Source: Candidatus Bathyarchaeota archaeon
GTDB lineage: Archaea; Thermoproteota; Bathyarchaeia; 40CM-2-53-6; RBG-13-38-9
Length of the DNA stretch: 5,941 nucleotides
NCBI GenBank assembly: GCA_026394315.1
Contig: JAPKYM010000343.1
Span: 1 to 5,941, forward strand
Direction of reading: 5' to 3'
Under the pieces are notes generated by a model. That model was not told the DNA's origin, did not search any database, and worked only from the letters and a program-made list of their open reading frames with translations. Of the stretch, positions 3,927 to 5,941 are shown piece by piece. Both the position numbers and the translations under genes were made by a program. Within the stretch, counting starts at the first letter, position 1. Every line of letters begins with the position of its first letter.

Positions 3927-5903
3927 TCACATCTTCTCGCTCAGCTCTATGCCGAGTACTCTCGTGCAGTTTCGAATGACTATTTGAACACTCTCAACAA
4001 GGGAGGCTCTAGAATCCTTGAGAGCTGCATCCTTAAGATGGGAGACATCAACCCGCTCATAGTACTCGTGAAACTGCTTAGTTAATTGATTAGCATACCC
4101 GGCTAGGTCGTCGGGTCTAAGTCTGTCGGCAGCTTCGGAAAAGACACTCGGGAACCTAGCTAGAGTCAAGACGAGACGCTTGTCCAAGGGATCATTCAAC
4201 GTCGAATAATCGGGGTTCTGGCTAGTTGTTCCAGCTTTCTTCAATATCCCGCGAGCACGTGTATATCCATAGTTTATGAATGGGGCGCTGTTTGCCTCCA
4301 GGTTCAATACTCTGTCCCAAGAGAATTCGACTTCACGTGATGGCGCCACTGCGAGTAATGTGTACTTAACCGCCCCAACGCCAATGGTGCCCGCCAGGGC
4401 TTGTTTTTCCTCTGGAGGGAGGCCCGGATTCCGCTTCTCAATCTCGAGGTAAGCTCTTTTTATTGCTTCGTCAACCACGTCGTCCAGAGCTATAATTCTC
4501 CCTCTGCGACTTGACATGCGTTCTCTAGGGAATTTCACCAATCCGAATGTGAAATGTCTCTGTTTCTCAGCCAATTTCTTCTGACCCAGGATCGCGAGGG
4601 CTACACGAACATGCAACTGTTCGTGCAATTGTTCCATTCCAACGACATTGATGACTAGACTGTGGTTGTCAAACTTGGAAAGGCTGTATGCTATGTCGCG
4701 GGCAATATACAAGGTCGTGCCATCGGATCTTGTCAGTGATACAGGAGGCAACACATAATCCTCGCCGATATTGAGAAGTTGACGAATTCCGAGTTCCTCG
4801 ACCGCCAATCCTGAGTCGAGCTTAAGCGCACCATCTTGTTTTTCCGCATATTTGGTCTTGAGCAAAGTGTCGAGCACTTCTGAGACCTCGCCAGACCAGA
4901 GAAGGTCACTCTCCCAATCCCAAGCGTCGAAGCCAATGTCTAGCTTTGAAAATGTCTGCTTGAACCCGTTGATACAGAGCTCACTAACACGTCTGAACAG
5001 TCTCACTGCAGATTCTTCTTGGGCCTCATATTCTCGCAGAAGATCGCTTATCATGGTGTCGGAATCCGGATCGAGGTTAATTTCTTTTCTTAACTGTTCG
5101 AAAAGGTCAGGGTAATGGTTCTGAAGCTCTAGTGCGTTTGCTACCCATTCATTGAGTCTCTCTTGAGTGTCTTGTCTCTCCTGCTCTTTGTTCTCAACCG
5201 ATGTTAGGGCTTTCAGTCTTCTCTTAAGAGACTGGATCTCAACAAGGCAGGAGGTTATACTATAGACCTCTCCTATGTAGCGATCGGGCTTAGTCCTAGC
5301 CTCGGGCTGGCCGAGTTTCTGATAGCCGTAGGCGACAATCGCGCTCTGTCTTCCGGCGTCGTTGACATAGAAGTGAACTTCGACTTTATGCCCTCTGGCT
5401 CTAAGGATCCTTGCTATGGCATCACCCAGTATGGAATTCCGCGCTTGGCCAATGTGGATAGAATGGACCGGGTTTATGCTGCTGTGCTCCAGCAGGATCT
5501 CTTCTGGAGTCTCGGTTCTCGGAAATCCGTAGTTATCTCTGAGGGTTCTGATCGAATGTAGCGTGAGCTCGTTTACTTTTCTGTAATTGAGTTTGACATT
5601 GAGGTACCCTGCTCCTGCGGGCGCAATTGATTCTACGATGCTGTCATCATCCAGCTTTGCCGCGCCTGCAATTTCTTCGGCGATGTTTTTCGCAGGGACA
5701 CCAATGATCTTGGATATCTGAAAGCAGACCACTGTAGAGAGATCGCCCAGTTGAGGAGAAGGCGGCTCTTCGAATTTGACGTCTGTGTCTTGGAACTCTG
5801 GGTACCTTTCGGCAAGGGTACGTCGTAACAAGCCCCTACATTCAGATACGATAGCCTCGTAGGGATCCTCACAGGGTCGGGGTTTAGGATTGTCTTGAGG
5901 CAT
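3927..5903 (-). CDS. argS: Arginyl-tRNA synthetase
   Basis: This complete class Ia synthetase of 658 residues charges tRNA-Arg with arginine using ATP. Order of domains: the N-terminal tRNA D-loop-binding domain (about residues 12-105, with QLGDLS at 51-56 and GAGYLNVKL at 97-105); the Rossmann catalytic domain with the HIGH-type site NPVHSIHIGQARN (144-156) and YVNDAGRQ (179-186); a helical, charged stretch (about 215-310) within the catalytic region; the DGTTLYIARDIAY arginine-site motif (394-406); the KMSKS-type loop RMSSRRG (462-468); and the DALR anticodon-binding domain from about 540, with FINYGYTRARGILKK (542-556). HIGH is HIGQ, and the KMSKS lysine is replaced, as often happens in ArgRS. 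Bacterial ArgRS is about 550-590 residues, so this one is long, mainly because of the helical stretch. The ATG at 5903 begins a short charged leader; only 38 bases upstream are visible, including AATAAAGCC at the edge, which may be part of a promoter. Confidence 0.96.
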   Translation of the reverse strand: MPQDNPKPRPCEDPYEAIVSECRGLLRRTLAERYPEFQDTDVKFEEPPSPQLGDLSTVVCFQISKIIGVPAKNIAEEIAGAAKLDDDSIVESIAPAGAGYLNVKLNYRKVNELTLHSIRTLRDNYGFPRTETPEEILLEHSSINPVHSIHIGQARNSILGDAIARILRARGHKVEVHFYVNDAGRQSAIVAYGYQKLGQPEARTKPDRYIGEVYSITSCLVEIQSLKRRLKALTSVENKEQERQDTQERLNEWVANALELQNHYPDLFEQLRKEINLDPDSDTMISDLLREYEAQEESAVRLFRRVSELCINGFKQTFSKLDIGFDAWDWESDLLWSGEVSEVLDTLLKTKYAEKQDGALKLDSGLAVEELGIRQLLNIGEDYVLPPVSLTRSDGTTLYIARDIAYSLSKFDNHSLVINVVGMEQLHEQLHVRVALAILGQKKLAEKQRHFTFGLVKFPRERMSSRRGRIIALDDVVDEAIKRAYLEIEKRNPGLPPEEKQALAGTIGVGAVKYTLLAVAPSREVEFSWDRVLNLEANSAPFINYGYTRARGILKKAGTTSQNPDYSTLNDPLDKRLVLTLARFPSVFSEAADRLRPDDLAGYANQLTKQFHEYYERVDVSHLKDAALKDSRASLVESVQIVIRNCTRVLGIELSEKM

Positions 5904-5941
5904 GTCTGGATCAGACTCGATTGCGAATTGACGGCTTTATT

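Overview
This window looks like a piece of an archaeal chromosome from an anaerobe that uses the Wood-Ljungdahl (reductive acetyl-CoA) pathway. The archaeal assignment rests on TATA-like promoter boxes rather than bacterial -35/-10 pairs, a stand-alone Lrp/AsnC effector (RAM) domain protein of a kind common in archaea, an arginyl-tRNA synthetase with archaeal-style motifs (NPVHSIHIGQARN, RMSSRRG), and TTG starts on three genes. A Bathyarchaeia-like member of the TACK group is my best guess, but an ANME-1-like or other archaeal lineage cannot be excluded from sequence reading alone.

Layout. Positions 1-927 (minus strand) hold the N-terminal 309 codons of an FAD- and NAD(P)-dependent disulfide oxidoreductase of the CoA-disulfide reductase/NADH oxidase type; its C-terminal end lies beyond the window. 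A 131-base divergent promoter region follows. Positions 1059-2614 (plus) hold a tightly coupled metV-metF pair, whose stop and start codons overlap, encoding the MetV-type cysteine-rich partner and the flavin subunit of methylene-tetrahydrofolate (or tetrahydromethanopterin) reductase. After a 152-base spacer with a hairpin-like inverted repeat and a TATA-like promoter comes cooC (2767-3561, plus), a P-loop ATPase for nickel insertion into carbon monoxide dehydrogenase. Convergent to it on the minus strand are a 78-residue stand-alone RAM domain protein (3631-3867) and, upstream of that, a complete argS (3927-5903).

How the genes fit together. MetVF would carry out the last reduction of the methyl branch (methylene to methyl), and CooC would mature the Ni-containing CODH/acetyl-CoA synthase that joins the methyl group to CO. 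Together they mark a small Wood-Ljungdahl island next to housekeeping genes. The divergent flavin oxidoreductase may supply or dispose of reducing equivalents, but this is only suggested by position. The most interesting point is a bacterial-type MetVF reductase in an apparently archaeal genome, where the F420-dependent Mer enzyme would be the usual choice. No tRNA, rRNA, CRISPR array or mobile element was seen.
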